DNA from: Spirochaetae bacterium HGW-Spirochaetae-5
GTDB taxonomy: Bacteria; Spirochaetota; UBA4802; UBA5550
Assembly: GCA_002839285.1 (NCBI GenBank)
Contig: PGXT01000019.1
Coordinates: 1 to 60,634 of the forward strand
Length of the DNA stretch: 60,634 bases
Direction: 5' to 3'
Shown here piece by piece: positions 26,893-34,083 of the stretch (position 1 is the stretch's first letter; the number at the start of each line of letters is the position of its first letter). The notes beneath the pieces were generated by a model. It was not told where the DNA came from. It did no database searches and worked only from the letters and a program-made list of their open reading frames with translations. Made by a program: the position numbers and the translations under genes.

Positions 26893-27345
26893 ATGGTAAA
26901 ATACTTTTTAATATATCTAGTTATGGCATTCATTGCGGGAGCAACGGTTCCGCTTCAGGCCGGGATCAATTCAAGGTTAAGCTTTTTCAGCGGATCCCCC
27001 GTTATGGCTTCAATAATTTCGTTCCTTACCGGGAGTGTAACTCTTATTGTATTCGCGCTGATATCAAGAACTCCCCTCCCCGCTGCAGGAGCATTTGCCG
27101 GAGCGCCATGGTGGATCTGGACTGGCGGAATTTTCGGTGCTTTCTATGTGGCATCATGCGTAATACTTGCAAACAAAGTCGGGGCTGTATCTATGCTTGC
27201 ACTTATAATGGCCGGGCAGATGATAACATCACTGATACTGGACCATTACGGACTTGCAGGATACAAAGTCCAGCCTGTAAACTTATACAAGATTGCCGGA
27301 ATTCTTCTGATAATTTCAGGAGTTTTCCTTATACGATTCTCCTGA
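26893..27345 (+). CDS. DMT-superfamily small membrane transporter (DUF606/YdcZ type)
   Basis: 150 residues, five hydrophobic helices, with the family pattern AGATVPLQAGINSRLSFF at the start and ALIMAGQMITSLILDHYGL near the end. These half-size members of the drug/metabolite transporter group probably dimerise; their substrates are unknown. The frame is open further upstream inside the permease gene, but the ATG at 26893 fits the family start. It follows the nucleoside permease by 10 bases, so it may export or import a related compound; that is inference from position. Confidence 0.82.
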   Translation: MVKYFLIYLVMAFIAGATVPLQAGINSRLSFFSGSPVMASIISFLTGSVTLIVFALISRTPLPAAGAFAGAPWWIWTGGIFGAFYVASCVILANKVGAVSMLALIMAGQMITSLILDHYGLAGYKVQPVNLYKIAGILLIISGVFLIRFS

Positions 27346-27352
27346 GGTTTTT

Positions 27353-28231
27353 ATGAGATACGAAGGTAATATTTTCAGACCATTCAGCGAGGCAGACAGT
27401 TATCTGCTTCAGTGCACCGTGGGATGTTCTCATAACAAATGTACATTCTGCGGGATGTATAAAGATAAAAAATACAAAGTCAGATCCCTCGAAGATATAA
27501 AAGAGGATATCAGACTGGCGAAGGCGCATTATGGAGATCTTGAAAAAGTTTTTCTCTGCGATGGTGACGCAATTGATATCAATACAGATATACTTCTTGA
27601 AATACTGGCAGAGCTTAAAAAAACGTTCCCGTCACTCCGCCATGTTGGGACATATGTCGGTCCCGGAAGCGTCCTGAGGAAAAGCATGTCGGAACTAACT
27701 GCACTCAGAGCAGCAGGACTGGCTAAAGCATATCTTGGAGTTGAAACGGGTGACGACAGATTACTTCGCGAAATCAATAAAGGTGTCGGTTACGATGAAA
27801 TGCTTCAGGCAGGACTTAACTTAAACAATGCCGGATTCAATCTATCATCAATGGTGCTTCTTGGGCTTGCCGGTAAAGGTGAACGATCCAGGGAACATGC
27901 CCTGGCCACTGCAAAAATTACAAACGAAATGAAGCCTAAATATCTCGCAGCGTTAACAGTCACACCGGTTCCGGGAACAATACTTTTCAACCAGATGCAG
28001 AGAGGTGAATTTCAATTACTTGATCCCTTTGAAACTCTTGAAGAGATGAAAATTATTTTTGAAAATATAACAATCGATGATTTAAAATTCGTAGGAGTAC
28101 ACGCTTCAAACTACCTTCCTGTGAACGGGACTCTTCAGCGCGACAAACAGAAGATGCTCGATACAGTAAATCATGTACTCGAAACAAGAGATGAAAGACT
28201 TATAAAATCCGATAAAATGAGAGGATTGTAA
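27353..28231 (+). CDS. Radical SAM protein (COG1032-like, Cx4CxxC variant)
   Basis: 292 residues. The cluster motif near residues 25-33 reads GCSHNKCTFCGMY, a CxxxxCxxC spacing seen in a group often misnamed coproporphyrinogen oxidase. After it come the SAM-binding strands (VFLCDGDAIDI, YVGPGSVLRK, LAKAYLGVETGDDRLL) and VTPVPGTILFNQM. No B12-binding domain is present. The reaction is unknown. GAGG lies 5 bases ahead of the ATG, directly after the stop of the DMT-type gene, so the two are co-transcribed. Confidence 0.85.
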   Translation: MRYEGNIFRPFSEADSYLLQCTVGCSHNKCTFCGMYKDKKYKVRSLEDIKEDIRLAKAHYGDLEKVFLCDGDAIDINTDILLEILAELKKTFPSLRHVGTYVGPGSVLRKSMSELTALRAAGLAKAYLGVETGDDRLLREINKGVGYDEMLQAGLNLNNAGFNLSSMVLLGLAGKGERSREHALATAKITNEMKPKYLAALTVTPVPGTILFNQMQRGEFQLLDPFETLEEMKIIFENITIDDLKFVGVHASNYLPVNGTLQRDKQKMLDTVNHVLETRDERLIKSDKMRGL

Positions 28232-28235
28232 AACT

Positions 28236-28589
28236 CTACCTGTCAAGAAGACCGGCGTAATAGGGAACTTTTTTAATTACAATCTCTTCGCCGGTACTTT
28301 TAAGTTTAATAAAATCTTCAGTGAGTTCAAACTCTTCATCAACAGGACTATATCTGCAGTAAGTAGTTTCGTTTTTAACAGGAAATTTTTCATCAAAGGC
28401 ATTCTCAAAGAAAACCTTCAGTTCATTCAGTTTAATAGAATACTGACGCGGAGTGCCGACCATCATCACAAGTTTCGTTGCAGGTGATTTATCACCGTTT
28501 CTGGTTTCAAGAAGTATGGCGACTTTACCATTATTTTTGGCAGCAATCGCCTCATACTCTTTAATCCCCTTCGCTCTGAAAAATCCCAT
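28236..28589 (-). CDS. Unidentified 117-residue protein
   Basis: A soluble alpha/beta protein; no signal peptide or membrane helix, and no motif that I can name. Alternating strands (GKVAILLETRNG, TKLVMMVGTPRQY, EEIVIKKVPYYAG) suggest a small sheet domain. AAGGGG lies 8 bases ahead of the ATG, which supports the start. It is convergent with the radical SAM gene, four bases from it. Confidence 0.7.
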   Translation of the reverse strand: MGFFRAKGIKEYEAIAAKNNGKVAILLETRNGDKSPATKLVMMVGTPRQYSIKLNELKVFFENAFDEKFPVKNETTYCRYSPVDEEFELTEDFIKLKSTGEEIVIKKVPYYAGLLDR

Positions 28590-28912
28590 TGAAATGCCCC
28601 TTTGATACAGATAAATTATGATTTGATGAACAGAATAAGTTTTGCTGTTTTTTTAACAACAAAAAAATTTTAGAAAGTGTATTTGATTATCTGGCAGCCA
28701 ATTATTTTCAGCGGTGCGTATGCTTCGCATACGCTAAGAATGGGGAATTACCGTCGTTGTCCCCGTAATTCCCCATTCCAGCACAGCGCGAAGCGCTGTG
28801 CTCGCAAAAATAAATTGCTGCCGGATAACTTAAAAAAAATTGATAATCTGTAAAATTTCATCTTTTTTTTAAAAAATTTTTAAAAGCTACAACTTTCCAT
28901 CGTATATATATT
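28590..28912. other. 323-bp gap between divergent genes, filled by a palindromic repeat
   Basis: No gene. The family B repeat at 28693-28822 occupies the middle; the flanks are AT-rich and would hold promoters for both neighbours. I cannot assign boxes. Confidence 0.5.
28693..28822 (+). repeat. Family B nested palindrome, copy 2 (three hairpins in an outer stem)
   Basis: The outer arms GGCAGCCAATTATTTT (28693-28708) and AAAATAAATTGCTGCC (28807-28822) are near-complementary. Inside them stand three perfect hairpins in a row: GCGTATGC-TTC-GCATACGC (28716-28734); GAATGGGGAATTAC with GTAATTCCCCATTC (28738-28778, 13-base loop); and AGCACAGCGC-GAA-GCGCTGTGCT (28780-28802). The shorter copy at 5526-5590 keeps the outer arms and parts of the first and third hairpins. 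No open frame crosses it. Confidence 0.8.
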
Positions 28913-30250
28913 ATGAGCAATTTAAATCCACAGCAACTCGCCGCATCAAAACCAGACAGCGGAATAAACCTTGTAATTGCCGGTGCAGGTACCGGTAAAA
29001 CAAGCACAATGATCACAAAAATTAAGAATATACTCGAACATTCTATAGTAAGACATGACCAGATTCTGATTCTTACATTCAGCAAAAAAGCCGCTGGTGA
29101 AATTAAAGAAAGATTATCCGGAAAATTAAAGATTGAATGCGAGCCAGGTTTTGCCGGAACATTCCACTCCTTCTCGCTCAAACTTCTTAAAGATCACAAA
29201 GATGAGTACCTTAAACACCGGAAGATAGACTCCTTCCCTGCGGTTATCGGGAAAGATGAAAAAGAGAGTATAATGAAAGAACTGATAATGGAGAAGCCTG
29301 AAAGATTTCTGGGACTCCCGGCAAATACTGTAATCAAACTGGCAGAAAATATAGATCATCTCGACAATAAAATACTTCTTAAACTGAAATCCGGTCCACT
29401 CTTCGATGAAATCACTGCCATTATAAATAAATTTGAAAACTATAAAAAAGATAAACTCCTCATTGAGTTTGAAGATATGATAAATCACACCGCTGAACTT
29501 CTCGAAACATATCCTCATGTGAGGGAAAGAGTAACATCAAAGTACAGATATATATTTGTAGATGAGTTCCAGGATACGTCAGAAAATAATTTCCGCCTGC
29601 TTTCTCTTCTCATACCGGAAAGCAGCAGAAATCTGTTCATGGTTGGTGATGACTTTCAGAGTATTTATAAATTCCGCCACAGCCGTGTTGAATTCATTAT
29701 CAACGCAGAAAAATTTTTCCCCGGAATTTCAATTCACAAATTAACAATCAATTACAGATCACATAAAGAGATTATTAAAATATCAAACCGCTTCATCAAC
29801 CTTAATAAATTCAGAACATCAAAAAAAATAACATCCCACAACGGGAAAGGGGGGAAAGTCAGATTTTACAATATTGACGATATGGAAAACGAAGCCCAGG
29901 TCCTGATTAAAATTATCAGTAAAGTCCCGGAAAATTTTACCATTGCCGTTCTATACCGTAATAATTACCAGGGTGTGTTTCTGAAAAGTAAAATAGAATC
30001 TGATAATTCCGGAAGAAAAGTTGAATTCATGACAATGCACGGATCAAAAGGTCTTGAATTTGATGCAGTAATTATTGCAGGAATATCGGATAAAATCATA
30101 CCGGATAGAACATCAGATCTGGAAGAGGAACGGCGGCTTTTCTATGTAGCGTTAACAAGGGCAAAAAAAGAACTCCATCTATTATATTACAGAAACGGAA
30201 CCGATGAACTGCCGCGATTCATAAAGGAGACAGGCTATAAAAAAAATTAA
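28913..30250 (+). CDS. Compact UvrD/Rep-family DNA helicase
   Basis: SF1A 3'-5' helicase/translocase, 445 residues, against roughly 650-750 for UvrD, Rep or PcrA. Motifs in order: Q-like LNPQQLAAS, motif I AGAGTGKTS, Ia ILTFSKKAAGEIKER, Ib GTFHSFSLKLLK, II IFVDEFQDTSEN, III FMVGDDFQSIYKFR, IV ITINYRSHKE-like (LTINYRSHKEI), V FMTMHGSKGLEFDAVII, VI ERRLFYVALTRAKKEL. All catalytic motifs are present, so the loss is in the accessory 1B and 2B subdomains. The ATG follows an AT-rich leader without a good ribosome-binding site. Encoded alone. Confidence 0.9.
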   Translation: MSNLNPQQLAASKPDSGINLVIAGAGTGKTSTMITKIKNILEHSIVRHDQILILTFSKKAAGEIKERLSGKLKIECEPGFAGTFHSFSLKLLKDHKDEYLKHRKIDSFPAVIGKDEKESIMKELIMEKPERFLGLPANTVIKLAENIDHLDNKILLKLKSGPLFDEITAIINKFENYKKDKLLIEFEDMINHTAELLETYPHVRERVTSKYRYIFVDEFQDTSENNFRLLSLLIPESSRNLFMVGDDFQSIYKFRHSRVEFIINAEKFFPGISIHKLTINYRSHKEIIKISNRFINLNKFRTSKKITSHNGKGGKVRFYNIDDMENEAQVLIKIISKVPENFTIAVLYRNNYQGVFLKSKIESDNSGRKVEFMTMHGSKGLEFDAVIIAGISDKIIPDRTSDLEEERRLFYVALTRAKKELHLLYYRNGTDELPRFIKETGYKKN

Positions 30251-30288
30251 ATTCCGCCTATCCCCTGATAATCAGTTTTAAACCACAC

Positions 30289-30450
30289 TCACGCGACAGC
30301 ATCGATAGTCTTTCCTTTGCTTTCATCAACGGAACGCTCTCTTTCCGGTTCACGAGTCTGATCTGTCGGTATCTGCTCATTCTTTGGAGTGTATTCCGGT
30401 GAAAATTGTGTTGTAACGATATCCGAGCCTGAAATATTCTGAACAGCCAT
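30289..30450 (-). CDS. Very small protein (53 residues), third of a tiny-gene cluster
   Basis: MAVQNISGSD at the start and GKTIDAVA at the end, hydrophilic, with a proline/glutamate/arginine-rich middle; probably unstructured. TTGGAGG stands 8 bases ahead of the ATG at 30450, a strong reason to accept a frame this short. I do not recognise the family. It lies 48 bases after the 66-residue membrane-protein gene on the same strand. Confidence 0.65.
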   Translation of the reverse strand: MAVQNISGSDIVTTQFSPEYTPKNEQIPTDQTREPERERSVDESKGKTIDAVA

Positions 30451-30498
30451 AATACACCTCCAATTTACTTAAATAATATAACTATAATTGATTTTAAA

Positions 30499-30699
30499 TC
30501 AAATAAAAATTTTAAAAATATGTTTAACCATGGATGTAACAATAACGGAGAATACGGCGGAGACAGCAATAATTTCTATATCCCACAACTTAGCAGAAGG
30601 ATTCCGCCTCTGCATAAATCGCAATACAACTCTTGATATAATTGCGAATGATACCAGGAACACCACGGCCTTGAATAATATCATAAAAAAATCGTTCAT
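30499..30699 (-). CDS. Small membrane protein (66 residues), second of a tiny-gene cluster
   Basis: Two hydrophobic helices (about 5-25 and 42-62) separated by a basic loop (RFMQRRNPSAK), so a hairpin membrane protein with the loop probably cytoplasmic. GGGAAG lies ahead of the ATG. The start overlaps the stop of the upstream 59-residue frame by ATGA (30696-30699), which indicates translational coupling. No family recognised. Confidence 0.65.
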   Translation of the reverse strand: MNDFFMILFKAVVFLVSFAIISRVVLRFMQRRNPSAKLWDIEIIAVSAVFSVIVTSMVKHIFKIFI

Positions 30700-30875
30700 A
30701 ATCTTCCCAGTAAAAAATCCAGCTGATCTTTACAGCAGTCATGGTTCCTTATCAGTGACTTCTCAATCTCTCTCTTCAAAAATCGTATACGCAAAGCAGT
30801 GGAGCTGATTTCTTTCATGAAGAGATCATCCGTTGAATCTGATATGTCATTTATAATATTTAGCTCACCGGGCAT
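30696..30875 (-). CDS. Small helical protein (59 residues), first of a tiny-gene cluster
   Basis: Starts MPGELNIINDISD and ends DQLDFLLGRL. Charged and helical, with a possible coiled coil (TALRIRFLKREIEKSL) and two adjacent cysteines. The ribosome-binding site is poor (GAGAG about 14 bases ahead). The main support is the ATGA overlap with the next gene and an upstream stop 27 bases ahead that limits the frame. A plus-strand frame over the same DNA looks less protein-like. Confidence 0.5.
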   Translation of the reverse strand: MPGELNIINDISDSTDDLFMKEISSTALRIRFLKREIEKSLIRNHDCCKDQLDFLLGRL

Positions 30876-31213
30876 AATTGCATTCAGCTCTCTGAGGTTT
30901 TACTACTCTATCATAGAATAAAAATTTAAGTCAAGGAATTAAAGACTCTTTTTCTCAATAACTTTAAAATAATATAAAAAAACAAAAAACAGTTGACCTG
31001 TATGAACTTTGTTGCATACCATTAGTCAGCTATTTAAAAATTCATAAGCGGTCTCAAAATTTTTAATTCCATGGAAATTAAAGTAATAATTTCTGAACTT
31101 TTTTAAAATAAAAAATAATCTATTCTCTCCACCAATGAGGGATAGCAATTTATTTTGCATTAAAAAATATGTTAAAGAATCAGCATTGAAATAAACAACT
31201 CCCGGAGAAAACA
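30876..31213. other. 338-bp AT-rich gap
   Basis: Between the divergent tiny-gene cluster and the FabK-like gene. Very AT-rich with A and T runs. A 64-codon minus-strand frame (31026-31220) starts with TTG and overlaps the next gene; I do not accept it. No repeat or RNA gene recognised. Confidence 0.4.
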
Positions 31214-32107
31214 ATGACAAACCTAAATGAAATGCTTCAGACTAAATACCCGATAATTCAGGGACCGATTGGCGCAATGAACAGTCCGGAACTTATTGCT
31301 GCAATCAGCAATGCCGGAGGATTCGGTATGCTCGCCTTAGGATTCTCTTCAAACATAGAGGAAATCAAGCGTCTTATCCTTGAAGTCAAAAAACTCACGG
31401 ACAAACCATTCGGCGCGAATATAATGATCATCAATCCTCTCAATGAACAGATTCTCCCGCTCCTTGCCGAATCGGGAATTAAAACTGTAACAACATCAGT
31501 GGGATTCCCCGGAAAGATATATCCTCTGCTCCACGACCTGGGCATGAAGGGACTCCATGTACTACTCTCAGTAAAGCACGCAGTCAGTGCAGAAAAAGCC
31601 GGCGCTGACGGAATTATTGCCGCCGGTGCCGAAGCGGGCGGATTACGCTCAACGGGATCTGAATCATCAACAATGGTTCTTGTTCCCATGATTGCAGACA
31701 GTGTAAATATTCCTGTTATCGCGGCAGGAGGAATAGCCGATTCAAGAGGCTACAGAGCAGCTCTCGCACTTGGAGCACAGGGTGTACAGATTGGAACAAG
31801 ATTCCTCGCATGCACCGAGAGCCCGGCTCAGCAGAGATGGAAGGACCAGATAGTAAACTGTGAAGATGGAGGGACTGACCTTCTCCCCGTTGATTATCTT
31901 ATGATGAGAGCAATCATAACACCCGAATTAAGAGAGAGACTCAACTCTCCGGACTTCGACATAAAAAAAGAATTCAAACTTGCAAATGCTTCCAAAGCAT
32001 GGGAATCAGCCGACTTCGACCTTGTTCCTGCAGGTGCCGGTCAGGTGAGCGCTCTGATACATGATATCAAACCGGTCAAAGACATAATAGATGAGATGGT
32101 CAGATAA
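31214..32107 (+). CDS. FMN-dependent FabK/nitronate monooxygenase-family protein
   Basis: TIM-barrel flavoenzyme, 297 residues. The family pattern is clear: TKYPIIQGPIGAM at the start, AISNAGGFGMLALG, FGANIMI, GADGIIAAGAEAGG near 140, IPVIAAGGIADSRGYRAALALGAQGVQIGTRFL near 175-205. Relatives are enoyl-ACP reductase II (FabK) and nitronate monooxygenases. In both, the EAGGH or ESGGH motif supplies a histidine; here it reads EAGGL, so the usual catalytic residue is missing and the reaction may differ. CGGAG precedes the ATG. Followed after five bases by the AlkD-like gene. Confidence 0.85.
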   Translation: MTNLNEMLQTKYPIIQGPIGAMNSPELIAAISNAGGFGMLALGFSSNIEEIKRLILEVKKLTDKPFGANIMIINPLNEQILPLLAESGIKTVTTSVGFPGKIYPLLHDLGMKGLHVLLSVKHAVSAEKAGADGIIAAGAEAGGLRSTGSESSTMVLVPMIADSVNIPVIAAGGIADSRGYRAALALGAQGVQIGTRFLACTESPAQQRWKDQIVNCEDGGTDLLPVDYLMMRAIITPELRERLNSPDFDIKKEFKLANASKAWESADFDLVPAGAGQVSALIHDIKPVKDIIDEMVR

Positions 32108-32112
32108 AACTG

Positions 32113-32814
32113 ATGTACAATGCTGAAACTATAAAAAATGAATTAAATAAAATTGCCGACAAAGAAAAAGCAATACACCTGTCACGTTTCTTCAAGACAG
32201 GTAAAGGGGAGTATGGAGAGGGGGATGTATTTATCGGTATACAGGTTCCCCATCAGCGGAAAATTGCTAAACAATTTCCGGTTGCCGATCTCTCCGAAAT
32301 AGAAAAACTTATCGATGATCCGGTACATGAATTCAGGCTCACAGCTCTCCTTCTTCTCATAGAGCTGTACAAAAAAGCTGGTGAAGAAGAACAGAAGAAT
32401 ATAGTTAATTTCTACCTGAAGAAATCTTCCAGAATAAATAACTGGGATCTTGTTGATTTGTCAGCACCGCAGATAATCGGACACTTTTATTACAGCCGAA
32501 AGAGAGACAAATTATACCAGCTTGTTAAAAGCAGCAGCCTATGGGAACAGAGAATAGCCGTTGTAAGCACATACTATTTCATAAAGAAAAGCGATTTTAA
32601 TGAAATTCTGGCTTTTTCAGAGATGCTTCTTGAACATAAACACGATCTTATACATAAAGCTTCAGGCTGGATGCTGCGGGAGGCAGGAAAAATGGATCTG
32701 AATGTCCTGAGAGGTTTTCTTGATAAACATCACAAAGTCATGCCTAGAACTATGCTGAGATATTCCATTGAAAAACTTGATAAGTCAGAGAGACTTAAAT
32801 ACATGCTAAAATAA
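32113..32814 (+). CDS. AlkD-like DNA alkylation repair protein (HEAT-repeat glycosylase fold)
   Basis: 233 residues composed of paired helices, the ALK-repeat fold. Family pattern: FFKTGKGEYGEGDVFIGIQVPHQRKIAK near 25-52, NNWDLVDLSAPQIIGHF near 112-128, LWEQRIAVVSTYYFIKK, and LIHKASGWMLREAGK with the closing MPRTMLRYSIEKL. AlkD excises N3- and N7-alkylated purines. The Trp-Asp pair typical of the active site (NWDLVD, WEQRIA) is visible. Five bases after the FabK-like gene, thus probably one transcript. Confidence 0.87.
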   Translation: MYNAETIKNELNKIADKEKAIHLSRFFKTGKGEYGEGDVFIGIQVPHQRKIAKQFPVADLSEIEKLIDDPVHEFRLTALLLLIELYKKAGEEEQKNIVNFYLKKSSRINNWDLVDLSAPQIIGHFYYSRKRDKLYQLVKSSSLWEQRIAVVSTYYFIKKSDFNEILAFSEMLLEHKHDLIHKASGWMLREAGKMDLNVLRGFLDKHHKVMPRTMLRYSIEKLDKSERLKYMLK

Positions 32815-32825
32815 TGTTCTAATTT

Positions 32826-32921
32826 GTAACTCATAAATAAGTCACTTGATTTTACTGAATTCAGCACTTTCTTATCAATTGTTTCCCCGCCGCCAAATGC
32901 GCCGGGGTTTATGATTGCTCA
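32826..32921 (-). repeat. 96-bp dispersed repeat, family A, copy 2
   Basis: Reverse-strand copy of the element at 11962-12057, same length, 74 of 96 positions identical. Here the central hairpin is stronger: CCCCGCCGC with GCGCCGGGG. It begins 11 bases after the AlkD-like stop and joins directly to the family C element, sharing its TGCTCA end. Confidence 0.75.
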
Positions 32922-33021
32922 TAAACTGGTGGTAAATACTAATCTTCATCGAGCAAGCTCCCATACCACGAAGGGTGCGAGGGTGGAGTGAATATTATCA
33001 CCACAAAAAATAAGCAGTTAC
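32916..33021 (+). repeat. Repeat with family C termini, copy 4
   Basis: Begins TGCTCATAAACTGGTGG, TAAATACTAATC and ends ACCACAAAAAATAAGCAGTTAC. Both ends match the inverted copy at 21105-21247; the first end also matches the end of 55891-55977. The core is different from each of those. Together with the family A copy it fills the gap before the small gene at 33114. Confidence 0.65.
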
Positions 33022-33113
33022 TTTAATTTTTCAGTATTATTACGAATTAATATTGACATTAATACATGAAATGATAAAAATAATTAAATTTAAGATTCTC
33101 AAAGGGGTACTTA

Positions 33114-33293
33114 ATGGATAAGGCAATCATAGATTTCATGAGAGAATATCATCTTCTCGTTAGAAACACCATCGTAATCGCCAGCATAATAATTGCATTC
33201 GTATCAGTCTCTGGCTGTATCAGATTCGGTATCGCTATTTTTAGAAGAAAAAAAGGAACTTATCCCCCTGCAACAAGCCAGATGGAACACTAA
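33114..33293 (+). CDS. Small single-span membrane protein (59 residues)
   Basis: MDKAIIDFMREYH at the start, then one hydrophobic helix (about 18-38), then a basic RRKKG stretch and a short polar tail, so N-outside or N-inside with a cytoplasmic basic stop. AAAGGGG stands 7 bases ahead of the ATG, and TTGACA at 33053 may be the -35 box. No family recognised. It ends 22 bases before the peptidase gene, so they probably form one transcript. Confidence 0.7.
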   Translation: MDKAIIDFMREYHLLVRNTIVIASIIIAFVSVSGCIRFGIAIFRRKKGTYPPATSQMEH

Positions 33294-33315
33294 TTCCGGT
33301 TTGTCAAGGGCAGAT

Positions 33316-34083
33316 TTGTTAAGAAAATTAATTACATTAACATTTTTGATCACAATCATTTCAATTTTAAGAATAAATGTGATCAGTAAAGAAACAGGAA
33401 TCCAGGCGATTCCTGTTTTTGATTATGTAACCGGCCGTTTTGATCCATCCAAACATGAAGATTTTATCAATATAAAAAAAACACCAATCCCATGTTCCGG
33501 AGATATGTATCTGCGCAAGGAAACAGCTAAAGCGTGGCAGATCCTTATTAACGATTTTAAAAAAGAACACCCGAAAATTAAAATTATTATTCAGAGCGCA
33601 ACACGGAATTACAACTCCCAGAAATCAATATGGGAAGGGAAATGGAACGGCAAAAGACCAACAACAGGAATAAAAGATATTACGAAAATCACCGATCCGC
33701 TAATAAGGGCTCTCCGGATTCTTGATTACTCATCCATGCCCGGAACATCGCGTCACCACTGGGGAACAGACTTTGACATAAATACTCTCAATAACGCCTA
33801 TTACTCAAATGGCGACGGTAAAATTATATATCAGTGGCTCAAAAAAAACGCGGCAAATTACGGCTTTGGTCAACCCTACACAGAGGGACGCGAAACCGGA
33901 TACAACGAGGAGAAATGGCACTGGTCGTACCTCCCCCTTTCAGCACAATATTTAAATGACTGGAACAGAGTTTACAAAGACAATCCCGATCAATTTACAC
34001 GTGCCGGTCTTTTCTCAGGATCCGATAAAGCAGGACATCTTTCACCCGAATATGTAAACTCGATAAATCCGGAATGTAAATGA
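33316..34083 (+). CDS. VanY/M15-family D-alanyl-D-alanine carboxypeptidase-like zinc peptidase
   Basis: Envelope enzyme that trims peptidoglycan stem peptides. About 255 residues: a basic N-terminus with one hydrophobic segment (signal or anchor), then the VanY-like fold with IQSATRNYNSQKSIWEGKW, the zinc ligands in GTSRHHWGTDFDI near 145-157 and the second histidine in EKWHWSYLP near 205. The frame is open to 33193, but the part before 33300 overlaps the small membrane-protein gene. I favour TTG at 33316 behind AAGGG. Its stop overlaps the next start by ATGA. Confidence 0.85.
   Translation: MLRKLITLTFLITIISILRINVISKETGIQAIPVFDYVTGRFDPSKHEDFINIKKTPIPCSGDMYLRKETAKAWQILINDFKKEHPKIKIIIQSATRNYNSQKSIWEGKWNGKRPTTGIKDITKITDPLIRALRILDYSSMPGTSRHHWGTDFDINTLNNAYYSNGDGKIIYQWLKKNAANYGFGQPYTEGRETGYNEEKWHWSYLPLSAQYLNDWNRVYKDNPDQFTRAGLFSGSDKAGHLSPEYVNSINPECK

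Noticed and set aside
30488-30808. 106-codon plus-strand frame
   Set aside because: It lies antisense to the coupled tiny genes, has no ribosome-binding site, and its translation has no coherent hydrophobic pattern. The minus-strand frames have an ATGA overlap and a membrane protein profile.
31026-31220. 64-codon minus-strand frame in the gap before the FabK-like gene
   Set aside because: TTG start without a ribosome-binding site, overlapping the accepted gene start on the other strand; low-complexity AT-rich composition.
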